DNA of 64,000 nucleotides from Roseburia_C sp031555935 (GTDB lineage Bacteria; Bacillota; Clostridia; Lachnospirales; Lachnospiraceae): assembly GCA_031555935.1 (NCBI GenBank), contig JAVBTX010000024.1, positions 6,096 to 70,095 on the forward strand. Reading direction: 5' to 3'. The notes under the pieces are model-generated. The model worked only from the letters and a program-made list of their open reading frames with translations, made no database searches and was not told where the DNA came from. Each line of letters opens with the position of its first letter. Within the stretch, counting starts at the first letter, position 1. The position numbers and the translations under genes were made by a program. Below are positions 1 through 8,688 of the stretch, piece by piece.

Positions 1-1
1 C

Positions 2-577
2 GGAACGCCGGGAAATGCCTTGGGTACCTATCTCGACGGCAGTATTATCACGGTAAATGGTAATACGCAGGATGCCGTTGGTGATACGATGAACGATGGT
101 AAAATTATTATCCACGGAAGCGCCGGCGATGCTCTCGGCTACGCCATGCGCGGCGGCAGTATTTTCGTGCGTGATGACGCTGGATATCGAACCGGAATAC
201 ATATGAAGGAATACAAAGATAAAAAGCCGGTGATTGTGATTGGCGGCAGTGCTGGCAGTTTCTTAGGAGAATATCTTGCCGGCGGCCTAATCATTGTACT
301 TGGCATTGGTTCTGAAGATGCTCCGGTGGGAAACTTTACCGGAACCGGGATGCACGGCGGACGTATTTTAATCCGAACGACGAAAAAACTTACCAACTTA
401 CCGGTCCAGGTCACTGATTCCATTGCTTCGATGGAGGATTTAAAGGAGATTGAACCGTACATCGCTGAGTTTGCCGAAAACTTTGGTCTGGATGCAGACT
501 CAATTATGAAGGACCAATTTTATCTGCTAACGCCAAATGCGAAAAACCCATATCAACAGTTATATACGACGTATTAA
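2..577 (+). CDS. Glutamate synthase GXGXG-domain subunit, 3' part (5' end outside window)
   Basis: The reading frame is open from base 2 to the stop at 575-577, so this is the C-terminal part of a gene that starts upstream of the window. It shows the repeating glycine-rich beta-helix of the glutamate synthase alpha-subunit C-terminal domain (runs such as GNTQDAVGDTMNDG and GSAGDALGYAMRGG). In this family the domain is the structural third part of the ammonia-producing glutamate synthase. In archaeal-type enzymes it is a separate polypeptide. The glutamine synthetase gene follows after 20 bases, which fits a GS-GOGAT nitrogen operon. Whether the gene is a stand-alone domain or the end of a full-length GltB cannot be seen here. 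Confidence 0.85.
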   Translation, partial: GTPGNALGTYLDGSIITVNGNTQDAVGDTMNDGKIIIHGSAGDALGYAMRGGSIFVRDDAGYRTGIHMKEYKDKKPVIVIGGSAGSFLGEYLAGGLIIVLGIGSEDAPVGNFTGTGMHGGRILIRTTKKLTNLPVQVTDSIASMEDLKEIEPYIAEFAENFGLDADSIMKDQFYLLTPNAKNPYQQLYTTY

Positions 578-597
578 CCGCAAGGAGGAAAATCGTA

Positions 598-1914
598 ATG
601 AACAATACCGCAAGTGAAGTATTGGAGTTTGTAAAAGAAAATGATGTCAAATTTATCTGGCTCAATTTCTGTGATTTATTCGGGATGCAAAAAAGTCTCT
701 CGATTATGGCAGATGAACTTGCATCAGCTTTTGAAAATGGCGTGTCCTTTGATGCCCATGCAATTCGTGGATTTAAAGATGTCAAACACTCCGATTTACT
801 TTTGTTTCCTGACCCCGCGACCTTAATGGTGCTCCCGTGGCGACCAGGACCGGGTCGAGTAATCCGCTTCTTTTGTGACATCAAAAACCCCGATGGCTCA
901 TGCTATGCACATGACAGCCGAAATATATTAAAACGGGTAACTGCCCGATGTGATAAAATGGGCTATGTCTGCAAGGTTGGACCGGAGTGTGAATTTTATC
1001 TTTTTAAAACCGATGAAGATGGCAATCCGACTGATATCCCGCTTGACAATGGCGGATATTTAGATATTTCGCCACTTGACCGCGGTGGCAATATTCGCCG
1101 TGAAATCTGCCTGACACTTGAAGAAATGGGCATCAAACCGGAGACCTCACACCATGAACAAGGACCGGGACAAAATGAAATTGATTTTAAATTTGGTGAT
1201 GCACTAACTGCCGACAATTTACAAACGCTTAAAATGGTGGTCAGAGAAATTGCCGCCCGCAACGGCTGTTTCGCATCCTTTATGCCGAAACCGCTCTTGA
1301 AGCATCCCGGTAACGGAATGCATGTCAATCTCTCGCTGGCAAAAAACGGCTTGAATATCTTCAAGAATACAACGGAGGGGCATTCCCATGTGGCCGAGAG
1401 TTTTATTGCTGGAATCCTTGCTAAAATACCGGAAATTACAATTTTCCTAAACCCGCTTGCCAATTCCTATGAGCGGCTCGGAGAATTTGAGGCACCGGGG
1501 TATGTGTCATGGTCGCATCAGAACCGCTCGCAGTTGATTCGGATTCCTGCCGCTTCTGGTGAGAAGGTCAGAATGGAGCTGCGTTCACCTGACCCATCGA
1601 TGAATCCTTATCTTGCCTTTGCGCTGATTATTGCCGCCGGATTAGAGGGCATCGAAAATGAACTGACTTTACCACCGGCTGTTGACGCCGATTTGTATAC
1701 CGCAGAGGATGCAATGTTAGAAACCCTCACGCCGCTGCCGAAGGATATGAACGAAGCCATCCAGCTTGCGGAAAATAGTATTTTTGTAAAAAATATTGTT
1801 GGTGATGAGTTGCTTTCTATTTATTTAAAAAGCAAAAAAAGCGAAGCGGAAGCTTTTGCCGCCGCTAGTAACAAGACGGATTTTTATAAAGACAGATATT
1901 TTGGTATTATATAA
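598..1914 (+). CDS. glnA: Glutamine synthetase, type I
   Basis: This 438-residue protein matches the length of class I glutamine synthetases, which condense glutamate and ammonia using ATP. The N-terminal beta-grasp part is followed by the catalytic domain with the metal-binding GPECEFYLF motif near residue 128, the HHEQGPGQNEIDF segment near 185 and the glutamate-binding NPLANSYERL region near 288. The start has a perfect AAGGAGG 8 bases upstream. It lies between the glutamate synthase fragment and the ANTAR regulator on the same strand, so it is very probably in one operon with them. It is distinct from the larger type III enzyme at 4.0-6.1 kb, so this organism carries two glutamine synthetases in one locus. 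Confidence 0.95.
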   Translation: MNNTASEVLEFVKENDVKFIWLNFCDLFGMQKSLSIMADELASAFENGVSFDAHAIRGFKDVKHSDLLLFPDPATLMVLPWRPGPGRVIRFFCDIKNPDGSCYAHDSRNILKRVTARCDKMGYVCKVGPECEFYLFKTDEDGNPTDIPLDNGGYLDISPLDRGGNIRREICLTLEEMGIKPETSHHEQGPGQNEIDFKFGDALTADNLQTLKMVVREIAARNGCFASFMPKPLLKHPGNGMHVNLSLAKNGLNIFKNTTEGHSHVAESFIAGILAKIPEITIFLNPLANSYERLGEFEAPGYVSWSHQNRSQLIRIPAASGEKVRMELRSPDPSMNPYLAFALIIAAGLEGIENELTLPPAVDADLYTAEDAMLETLTPLPKDMNEAIQLAENSIFVKNIVGDELLSIYLKSKKSEAEAFAAASNKTDFYKDRYFGII

Positions 1915-1936
1915 TAGATAGAAAGGCGGTGATCAG

Positions 1937-2506
1937 ATGGAAAGTGTTTTAATTATATCTTGTTCGGAAAAAGGAACGCAATTTTTTACCGAGCTTTTAA
2001 ACTCTGCCTCCATCTATCAGATTACCGTTATACCTTCATGCGGCGAGGCAAGAAGGACTCTTTTAGAAAAGGATTTTGATTTCGTTATTATCAATGCACC
2101 GCTGCGCGATGAAACCGGCGAAAGTCTTTCTCGTCATATTGCTGCAAAGGGAATTTCACAAGTTATTCTGGTTGTAAAAAGTGAGTTCTATGAAGCAGTA
2201 TCTGCCGTTTGTGAAGGCGACGGCGTTCTGACCGTTGCAAAGCCGATTCATAAAGCCATTTTTTGGTCGGCACTCTCACTGGCCAGAGCAGCTCGGAACA
2301 GAATTCAAAAAATACAGACTGAGAATGCGAGATTGAAACAAAAGATTGAAGATATTCGTATTGTTGACCGCGCCAAATGTATCCTGATCTCTTATATGAA
2401 CATGAGTGAAGAAGAAGCTCACCGGTACATTGAAAAACAAGCAATGGATATGCGTTCCTCTAAACGAGCCATTGCAGAAGGGATTTTAAAAACATATGAA
2501 AATTGA
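1937..2506 (+). CDS. ANTAR-domain RNA-binding antiterminator with pseudo-receiver
   Basis: A 189-residue two-domain protein. Residues 1 to about 115 have the fold pattern of a response-regulator receiver, but the usual phospho-acceptor position is Asn53 (FVIINAP) and the N-terminal acidic pair is missing (ISCSEK), so phosphorylation is unlikely. A coiled linker (about 116-135) leads into an ANTAR domain (about 136-185, with RAKCILISYMNMSEEEAHRYI). ANTAR proteins bind paired hexaloop hairpins in nascent RNA and prevent termination. The gene sits inside the nitrogen operon and its 3' end overlaps purF by 11 bases. The terminator at 3888-3939, downstream of purF, is the obvious candidate target. 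Confidence 0.9.
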   Translation: MESVLIISCSEKGTQFFTELLNSASIYQITVIPSCGEARRTLLEKDFDFVIINAPLRDETGESLSRHIAAKGISQVILVVKSEFYEAVSAVCEGDGVLTVAKPIHKAIFWSALSLARAARNRIQKIQTENARLKQKIEDIRIVDRAKCILISYMNMSEEEAHRYIEKQAMDMRSSKRAIAEGILKTYEN

Positions 2507-3872
2507 CGACAAATTAAATGAAGAATGTGCAGTTTTCGGCGTTAGTCTAACAACAAAAGAGGCTGTGGGCGTTACCTATAACGGTTTACTCTCCCTTCAG
2601 CATCGCGGTCAGGAGGGCGCGGGTATTGCAGTCGTAAACGACAACAACATTGTCTGTTATAAAGATACCGGTCTTGTCAGCGAAGTGTTTACCGGAACCA
2701 CGCTTGAAATCCTTCCCAAAGAATGCGTAGCTGTCGGTCACACTCGTTATTCAACGACCGGCGGCAACAACAAGGAAAATGTTGGTCCCTTTTTATCCGA
2801 ATACCTGACCGGACGACTTGCCGTTGCTCACAATGGCAATATCACCAACGCAAGGGAGCTTCGCGACAGGCTCAAAGAATTTGGTTTGAACTTCGGGGCA
2901 ACGAGTGACAGCGAAGTGATTTCCGCCCTGATTGCTTATTGTATTACCAAGGAAAATGATACAGTTTCCGGCATCGTCCACGCCGCCAATCTGCTGCGCG
3001 GAGCGTTTTCACTGGTGATTGCCAGCGGCAAGGGCAAACTAATTGCGGTTCGCGACCCGAGCGGCTTTCGTCCTCTCTGCATCGGACAAAACGAAACCGG
3101 CATGGCAATTGCTTCGGAAAGCTGCGCTCTCGACACTTGCGGGTTTCAGTTGGTAAGAGATGTCTTGCCCGGTGAAGTTATCGTAATTGAAAATGGCAAA
3201 ATAACACAACAAGGGATTGCCCTTGAACAAAAGAAAAACGATTGTGGGCTATGCATTTTTGAATATGTATATTTTGCCCGACCAGATTCCGTCATTGATG
3301 AACTAAGCGTATATGAAGCGCGGTATAATATGGGGCTTGCTCTGGCGAAGGAGCATCCGGTGGAGGCTGATGTGGTCTGCGGCGTACCCGATTCTGGCTT
3401 GAATGCCGCCAGCGGATACAGTGCTGGCAGTGGAATTCCACTTGCTTTTGGATTTGAAAAAAACCGCTATATTGGACGGAGCTTTATCTATCCGACCCAG
3501 ACCGAGCGGGACAGCGCCGTTCGACTTAAGCTTAATCCGCTGGCGGCAATTGTTCGCGGAAAACGTGTCGTACTGGTGGATGACTCAATTGTGCGCGGCA
3601 CAACCAGCGAAAAGATTGTGCGAAGCCTTAAAAATGCTGGCGCTTTGGCCGTACATATGCGAATTTCATCGCCGCCCTTTCGGCATACCTGCCAATACGG
3701 AACGGACATTGACAGTGAAGAAAATCTGATTGCTAACAAAATGGATTTTGATGAAATTTGCCAGCAAATCGGTGCTGACAGCTTGGGCTTTATTAGTATT
3801 GAGGGTTTAAAAAATGCTTGCAGCGGATGTTCACTATCCTTTTGCACCAATTGCTTTACTGGAAATAAATAA
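2496..3872 (+). CDS. purF: Amidophosphoribosyltransferase
   Basis: First enzyme of purine biosynthesis: it transfers the glutamine amide to PRPP. The 458-residue protein begins with a short propeptide MKIDDKLNEE followed by Cys11, the N-terminal nucleophile exposed by self-cleavage. The glutaminase domain comes first and the phosphoribosyltransferase domain second, with the PRPP motif VVLVDDSIVRGTTS near residue 356. Cysteines near residues 250, 398 and in CSGCSLSFCTNC near 442 match the 4Fe-4S Bacillus-type enzyme, which is oxygen sensitive. The start overlaps the ANTAR gene, implying translational coupling. Placement among nitrogen genes rather than with other pur genes suggests control by glutamine supply. 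Confidence 0.95.
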   Translation: MKIDDKLNEECAVFGVSLTTKEAVGVTYNGLLSLQHRGQEGAGIAVVNDNNIVCYKDTGLVSEVFTGTTLEILPKECVAVGHTRYSTTGGNNKENVGPFLSEYLTGRLAVAHNGNITNARELRDRLKEFGLNFGATSDSEVISALIAYCITKENDTVSGIVHAANLLRGAFSLVIASGKGKLIAVRDPSGFRPLCIGQNETGMAIASESCALDTCGFQLVRDVLPGEVIVIENGKITQQGIALEQKKNDCGLCIFEYVYFARPDSVIDELSVYEARYNMGLALAKEHPVEADVVCGVPDSGLNAASGYSAGSGIPLAFGFEKNRYIGRSFIYPTQTERDSAVRLKLNPLAAIVRGKRVVLVDDSIVRGTTSEKIVRSLKNAGALAVHMRISSPPFRHTCQYGTDIDSEENLIANKMDFDEICQQIGADSLGFISIEGLKNACSGCSLSFCTNCFTGNK

Positions 3873-3881
3873 ATATTGTTT

Positions 3882-3895
3882 GCACAAAGACGTGC
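3882..3895 (+). promoter_or_regulatory. Candidate ANTAR target hairpin (P2-like, AnnGnn hexaloop)
   Basis: GCAC-AAAGAC-GTGC forms a 4-bp stem closing a six-base loop with A at position 1 and G at position 4, the signature of ANTAR-bound hairpins. Its loop and 3' arm overlap the 5' arm of the following terminator, so the two structures are mutually exclusive. A convincing first (P1) hairpin was not found; a weak one with loop ACTGGA may lie at the end of purF. The assignment is inferred from structure and from the ANTAR gene upstream. Confidence 0.5.
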
Positions 3896-3939
3896 GCTTT
3901 TTAGCCATTACTGGCAGGAAAGCGTGCGTCTATTTTTTT
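3888..3939 (+). terminator. Intrinsic terminator between purF and glnN
   Basis: A 13-bp stem pairs AGACGTGCGCTTT (3888-3900) with AAAGCGTGCGTCT (3919-3931), with two G-U pairs, followed by seven T residues. The loop contains a smaller GCC/GGC hairpin. The terminator divides the glnA-ANTAR-purF part of the operon from the type III glutamine synthetase and ammonium channel, and is probably the point of conditional readthrough. Confidence 0.85.
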
Positions 3940-3951
3940 AGGAGGTTTCGG

Positions 3952-3981
3952 ATGAGTCGATTGAACCGAGCGCCGCCATAA
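3952..3981 (+). CDS. Possible nine-residue leader peptide MSRLNRAPP
   Basis: An AGGAGG at 3940-3945 is placed six bases before an ATG that opens a nine-codon frame ending Pro-Pro-stop. It lies between the terminator and glnN. The ribosome binding site is as good as those of real genes nearby. A Pro-Pro-stop ending could slow ribosomes, but no regulatory role is shown. It may be a chance ORF, or part of a structured leader containing a GCCA-TAAG-TGGC hairpin just after. Confidence 0.3.
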   Translation: MSRLNRAPP

Positions 3982-4042
3982 GTGGCAGCCATATTTGGGT
4001 AACTAAGAGGTTTAAAAATAAAAAGTTTATGAGGTGATGATA

Positions 4043-6133
4043 ATGAAAAATATTCCGAATTTATTTGGCAGCATGGTCTTTCATGATGAGGTCATGCGCG
4101 AGAAACTGCCGAAAGACATCTACAAGGCACTTAAAAAAACCATGTCACAAGGTACACATTTAGAGCTTGACGTGGCCAACGTGGTCGCCAGCGCCATGAA
4201 AGATTGGGCGGTTGAAAAAGGCGTAACACATTTTACCCACTGGTTTCAGCCAATGACCGGTATTACCGCGGAAAAGCATGATAGCTTTATTTCTGCCTGC
4301 GGAAATGGAAAGGTTATTATGGAGTTTTCCGGGAAAGAGCTTGTCCGCGGGGAACCGGACGCCTCCAGCTTTCCTTCCGGTGGCTTACGCGCCACTTTTG
4401 AGGCCAGAGGTTATACCGTTTGGGATACTACCTCCTATGCTTTTATTAAGGACGGTACGCTCTGCATCCCAACCGCCTTTTGCTCTTACAGCGGAGAGGC
4501 GCTTGATAAAAAGACCCCGCTGCTCCGTTCAATGGAGGCGATTGATAAGCAAGCACTGCGCATCCTGCGGCTGTTCGGCAATACTACCGCCCAGCGGGTC
4601 GTATCGGAAGTCGGTCCGGAGCAGGAATATTTTCTGATTGATAAGGAAATGTTTTTAAAACGCCCGGATTTGATTTATACTGGCCGAACGCTATTTGGTG
4701 CACGGCCGCCAAAAGGACAGGAGCTTGATGACCATTATTTTGGCAGCTTAAAGCCTCGCGTTTCTGCTTTTATGAAGGAGCTTGACGAGGAGCTTTGGAA
4801 GCTCGGCATATATGCCAAGACCAAGCATAATGAGGTCGCTCCCGCTCAGCATGAGCTGGCGCCGATTTATGGCACGGCAAATATTGCCACCGACCACAAT
4901 CAGCTAACGATGGAAATTATGAAATGTGTTGCAAATAAGCACGGTTTGGCATGTCTGCTTCACGAAAAACCTTTTGCCGGCGTCAACGGCAATGGCAAGC
5001 ATAATAACTGGTCGCTAAGTACCGACACCGGCATCAATCTGCTGGAACCGGGCAACACACCACATGAAAATGCACAATTTTTGCTGTTTCTGGTTGCTGT
5101 TATCAAAGCCGTCGACGATTATCAGGATTTGATTCGTGTTTCAGCCGCCAGTGCCGGCAATGACCATCGGCTCGGGGCGAACGAAGCTCCGCCCGCGATT
5201 GTATCGATATTCCTCGGTGAAGAACTGACCGATATCTTGGAATCTCTCGAAGCCAAAACGGATTATCAGGAAAAAGAAAAAAATCAAATGGAAATCGGCG
5301 TCACGGTTTTGCCACATTTCCCAAAGGATACTACCGACCGTAACCGCACTTCTCCATTTGCATTTACCGGTAATAAATTTGAATTTCGGATGCTTGGTTC
5401 GGCCTTCTCTATCGCTGGTCCAAATATTATGCTGAACACGATTGTGGCGGAAACGCTGGGACAATTGGCAGACCGTTTGGAGAAAGCGGAGGACTTTAAC
5501 ACTGAGCTGGCTCACATGATTCGAAAATATTTTAGAGAACATAAACGCATCGTTTTCAACGGTAACAACTATTCCGATGAATGGCTTGTAGAAGCAAAAA
5601 AACGCGGTTTGTCCAATTTGAAAACCACCGTTGATGCCCTGCCTGAATTTATTTCTGATAAAAGCATTGCATTGTTTACCAGACATCATGTATTTACTGA
5701 GCTGGAGTTACGCTCCCGCTATGAGATTCTAATGGAGGGGTATTGCAAAACCATCCATATTGAAGCGCTGACTATGGTTGATATGGTTAAGGGCGAAATC
5801 ATCCCGGCTTGTGTCGATTATCAAAACGATTTGGCTAAGCTTTTGGGACAGAAAAAAGCTTGCGGCGAGTTTGATACGGGTATGGAAGAACGGCTCCTGG
5901 GCACAATTTCCAAGCTGTCCACCTGCCTGATGAAAAAGCTAACCGTTCTGGAGGATGCACTTTTAGAATCAAAGAATGAGCCGGATATTTTTGCTCATGC
6001 CAGCTTTTATCGCGACCGGATTTTTGCCGCCATGTTAGAACTGCGGTTGGTTGTTGATGAGCTTGAAACGCTCACAGCGAAAAAACACTGGCCACTTCCA
6101 TCCTATGGCGAGATGCTTTATAGCGTAGACTAA
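4043..6133 (+). CDS. glnN: Glutamine synthetase, type III
   Basis: A protein of about 696 residues, the length of type III glutamine synthetases (GlnN), which form double-ring dodecamers and are much larger than type I. It has the family features IPNLFGSMVFHD at the N terminus, the metal site VGPEQEYFLID near residue 192, and NNWSLST and NRTSPFAFTGNKFEFR in the catalytic domain. The ATG at 4043 is preferred over the upstream GTG because GAGGTG lies six bases before it. It is followed after 23 bases by the ammonium channel gene, so ammonium uptake and assimilation are co-expressed. Expression probably depends on readthrough of the preceding terminator, since no clear promoter was seen in the 103-base gap. 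Confidence 0.95.
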   Translation: MKNIPNLFGSMVFHDEVMREKLPKDIYKALKKTMSQGTHLELDVANVVASAMKDWAVEKGVTHFTHWFQPMTGITAEKHDSFISACGNGKVIMEFSGKELVRGEPDASSFPSGGLRATFEARGYTVWDTTSYAFIKDGTLCIPTAFCSYSGEALDKKTPLLRSMEAIDKQALRILRLFGNTTAQRVVSEVGPEQEYFLIDKEMFLKRPDLIYTGRTLFGARPPKGQELDDHYFGSLKPRVSAFMKELDEELWKLGIYAKTKHNEVAPAQHELAPIYGTANIATDHNQLTMEIMKCVANKHGLACLLHEKPFAGVNGNGKHNNWSLSTDTGINLLEPGNTPHENAQFLLFLVAVIKAVDDYQDLIRVSAASAGNDHRLGANEAPPAIVSIFLGEELTDILESLEAKTDYQEKEKNQMEIGVTVLPHFPKDTTDRNRTSPFAFTGNKFEFRMLGSAFSIAGPNIMLNTIVAETLGQLADRLEKAEDFNTELAHMIRKYFREHKRIVFNGNNYSDEWLVEAKKRGLSNLKTTVDALPEFISDKSIALFTRHHVFTELELRSRYEILMEGYCKTIHIEALTMVDMVKGEIIPACVDYQNDLAKLLGQKKACGEFDTGMEERLLGTISKLSTCLMKKLTVLEDALLESKNEPDIFAHASFYRDRIFAAMLELRLVVDELETLTAKKHWPLPSYGEMLYSVD

Positions 6134-6156
6134 AAATTTTAAGGAGGAATCACATT

Positions 6157-7899
6157 ATGGATACTATTATTCAAAGCTTAACAAACACAAGTCTCGGGGT
6201 CAATATCCTCTGGACCCTGGTCGCAACTGCCTTGATATTTTTTATGCAGGCGGGCTTTGCTATGGTGGAAACTGGATTTACACGCGCCAAAAATGCCGGT
6301 AACATTATTATGAAAAATCTGATGGACTTTGCCGGTGGAACGCTTGTTTTTTGGTTTATTGGCTTCGGCATTATGTTTGCTGGCAGCAGTGCCATGATTG
6401 GGGGACTAGACATCTTTACCGGCGCGGCATATGAAGCTGGTGGATATGATTACACGACCCTGATGTTCCAGACTGTATTTTGTGCAACTGCCGCAACGAT
6501 TGTTTCGGGGGCAATGGCTGAACGAACCAAGTTTAAATCATACCTTGTTTACTCCATTGCAATCAGTGCGTTTGTTTACCCGGTATCGGGACATTGGATT
6601 TGGGGTGGGGGCTGGTTAAGTGAACTCGGTTTTCATGATTTTGCCGGTTCGACAACCGTTCATATGGTTGGCGGTGTTGCCGCTCTCGTGGGGGCTACAA
6701 TTCTCGGCCCCCGGATTGGCAAATATGGCAGCAATGGAAAATCCAAAGCAATTCCCGGACACAGTTTAACGCTCGGTGCCCTCGGTGTTTTTATTCTTTG
6801 GTTTTGCTGGTTCGGTTTTAACGGCGGCTCGACTACCGCGATGCTTGATGATAACGCCGGTGTGATTGGATATGCCTCAGCACTGCTGTCCTCAAAAGTA
6901 TTTGTAACAACAAACCTGGCCGCTGTTACCGCCACAAATGCGGCCATGATTGTGACATGGATTAAATATAAAAAACCTGATGTTTCGATGACTCTAAATG
7001 GTGCCCTGGCCGGTCTGGTTGCAATTACTGCTGGCTGTGATGTGGTCAATCCCTGGGCGGCGGCTGTAATAGGTCTGATTGCTGGTGTTGCGATTGTTCT
7101 TGCCGTTGAATTTATTGATAAGGTGTTAAAAATTGATGACCCGGTTGGCGCAATTAGTGTTCATGGTGTTTGCGGTGCGCTTGGTACAATTTTGACCGGA
7201 GTGTTTATCTCTAATGCTGACCTTGCTGATATGGGTAAAACAAGACTTGAATTTATTGGTATTCAAACCTTGGGTGTGGCTTCGGTCATCGCATGGGTTG
7301 CCATTACAATGACGATTCTGTTCTTCTTAATTAAGTTTACCATCGGTCTGCGGGTTACAACCGAAGAGGAAGTTTTGGGATTGGATTTGACCGAGCATGG
7401 GCTTTCAAGCAGTTATGCCGATTTCCTTGTATCACCAGAAGCCATCGGACAAATCGATACCACACCAATTTTTGAAGCTTCCGATAATGTGGAAGATACC
7501 ATTCCGGTTATTCATCGTAGCCATCCAATGCCGGATTCGGAATACAAATTTACCAAGGTGGAGGTTGTTACCAAGCCTAACAAGCTTGAAGATTTAAAAA
7601 ATGCAATGAATAAAATCGGTATTACCGGTATGACTGTAACCAACGTTATGGGTTACGGTATGCAAAAAGGAAATCACACCCACTATAGGGGCGTTGAGAT
7701 TGACGTTAATTTCCTGCCAAAGGTAAAATTGGAAATTGTGGTTTGCAAGGTTCCGGTTCATACCGTTGTTAAAACCGTTAAAAAGATTTTACATACCGGA
7801 GACATCGGTGATGGCAAGGTTTTTGTCTATGATGTTGAAAATGTCATTAAGGTAAGCACCGGTCAAGAAGGTTATGAAGCCTTACAAGATGAAATGTAA
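6157..7899 (+). CDS. amt: Ammonium transporter fused to a C-terminal PII (GlnK) domain
   Basis: A 580-residue fusion. Residues 1 to about 415 are an Amt/MEP/Rh channel with about eleven membrane segments and typical motifs (FFMQAGFAMVETGFTRAKN, SGHWIWGGGWL, the pore region HMVGGVAALVG). After a linker of about 45 residues, residues 461-575 form a PII domain with a T-loop (YGMQKGNHTHYRGVE) that keeps the tyrosine (residue 510) uridylylated in GlnB-type proteins, then the VNFLPKVKLEIVV strand. PII normally plugs the channel as a separate trimer when nitrogen is plentiful; here sensor and channel are one chain. It has a strong AAGGAGG ribosome binding site and is followed by a strong terminator. 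Confidence 0.95.
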   Translation: MDTIIQSLTNTSLGVNILWTLVATALIFFMQAGFAMVETGFTRAKNAGNIIMKNLMDFAGGTLVFWFIGFGIMFAGSSAMIGGLDIFTGAAYEAGGYDYTTLMFQTVFCATAATIVSGAMAERTKFKSYLVYSIAISAFVYPVSGHWIWGGGWLSELGFHDFAGSTTVHMVGGVAALVGATILGPRIGKYGSNGKSKAIPGHSLTLGALGVFILWFCWFGFNGGSTTAMLDDNAGVIGYASALLSSKVFVTTNLAAVTATNAAMIVTWIKYKKPDVSMTLNGALAGLVAITAGCDVVNPWAAAVIGLIAGVAIVLAVEFIDKVLKIDDPVGAISVHGVCGALGTILTGVFISNADLADMGKTRLEFIGIQTLGVASVIAWVAITMTILFFLIKFTIGLRVTTEEEVLGLDLTEHGLSSSYADFLVSPEAIGQIDTTPIFEASDNVEDTIPVIHRSHPMPDSEYKFTKVEVVTKPNKLEDLKNAMNKIGITGMTVTNVMGYGMQKGNHTHYRGVEIDVNFLPKVKLEIVVCKVPVHTVVKTVKKILHTGDIGDGKVFVYDVENVIKVSTGQEGYEALQDEM

Positions 7900-7912
7900 A
7901 TAATAGCTGGAT

Positions 7913-7947
7913 AAAACTGCCGCCACAATTCCTGTGGCGGCAGTTTT
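7913..7947 (+). terminator. Intrinsic terminator after amt
   Basis: A perfect 15-bp stem, AAAACTGCCGCCACA paired with its complement around the loop ATTCC, ends in TTTT. It closes the nitrogen operon. A TATAAT at 7958-7963 just after it is a possible -10 for the next gene, but no good -35 was seen. Confidence 0.9.
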
Positions 7948-7991
7948 CAAAAAGTGCTATAATGTTGTAAAAGTTTTTACAGGAGGCTCTT

Positions 7992-8687
7992 ATGCAGTTT
8001 CACGGATTACAAAAGACAACCTTATTAGATTATCCTAACCACGTTGCCGCGACCATTTTTATTGGCGGCTGTAATTTTCGTTGCCCATTTTGTCACAACG
8101 GCGACCTTGTGCTACACCCAGAACAGATGCCGGTAATTTCTGAGGATGAAATTCTCTCTTTCCTTGAGAAACGTAAGGGGGTTCTGGATGGTGTTTGCAT
8201 TACCGGCGGTGAACCAACGCTCCAGGCTGGACTAGAAGCTTTTCTTCGCAAGGTTAAGGCGATGGGCTATGATGTAAAATTAGATACTAACGGCAGTCGC
8301 CCGGGTGCTTTAGTCGCGCTTTATGAAATGGGACTGCTCGATTATGTGGCGATGGACATTAAACACGCACCTGATAAATATAATTCAATTTGCCAGATGT
8401 CTTCGTTTGAATTATCAATTATTGAAACTTCAATCGAATTTTTGATGCACGGCTCAATTCCTTATGAGTTTCGCACAACGCTGGTGAAAGAGCTTCATAA
8501 TGAAGCGGATATTATTTCAATTGGCAAGTGGCTGAAAGGTGCTCGCAATTATTATCTGCAATCTTATCAGGATGCCGATGCCGTGATTCAAAAGGGCTTT
8601 CATGCACTTGATAAGGATACGCTCCTGCATTTCCAAGAACTTTTGACGCCATACATAGAAAATGTTGCATTGCGAGGAATTGACTAA
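7992..8687 (+). CDS. Radical-SAM anaerobic ribonucleotide reductase activating protein (NrdG-like)
   Basis: A 231-residue radical SAM protein with the cluster motif C27-x3-C31-x2-C34 (CNFRCPFC), the glycine-rich TGGEPTLQ stretch and the KLDTNG motif of activating enzymes. The family (NrdG-like/pyruvate-formate-lyase-activase type) installs a glycyl radical on an anaerobic enzyme, usually class III ribonucleotide reductase. No nrdD is in the window, so the partner cannot be identified here. It has an AGGAGG ribosome binding site and its own transcription unit after the amt terminator. The next gene starts two bases after its stop. Confidence 0.85.
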   Translation: MQFHGLQKTTLLDYPNHVAATIFIGGCNFRCPFCHNGDLVLHPEQMPVISEDEILSFLEKRKGVLDGVCITGGEPTLQAGLEAFLRKVKAMGYDVKLDTNGSRPGALVALYEMGLLDYVAMDIKHAPDKYNSICQMSSFELSIIETSIEFLMHGSIPYEFRTTLVKELHNEADIISIGKWLKGARNYYLQSYQDADAVIQKGFHALDKDTLLHFQELLTPYIENVALRGID

Positions 8688-8688
8688 C

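Noticed and set aside
3903..3914. GCC-ATTACT-GGC hairpin in the terminator loop, and GCC-ATAAGT-GGC at 3974-3985, as ANTAR hexaloops
   Set aside because: Both loops start with A but have A rather than G at position 4, so they do not fit the ANTAR pattern. Their mutual similarity is noted but unexplained.
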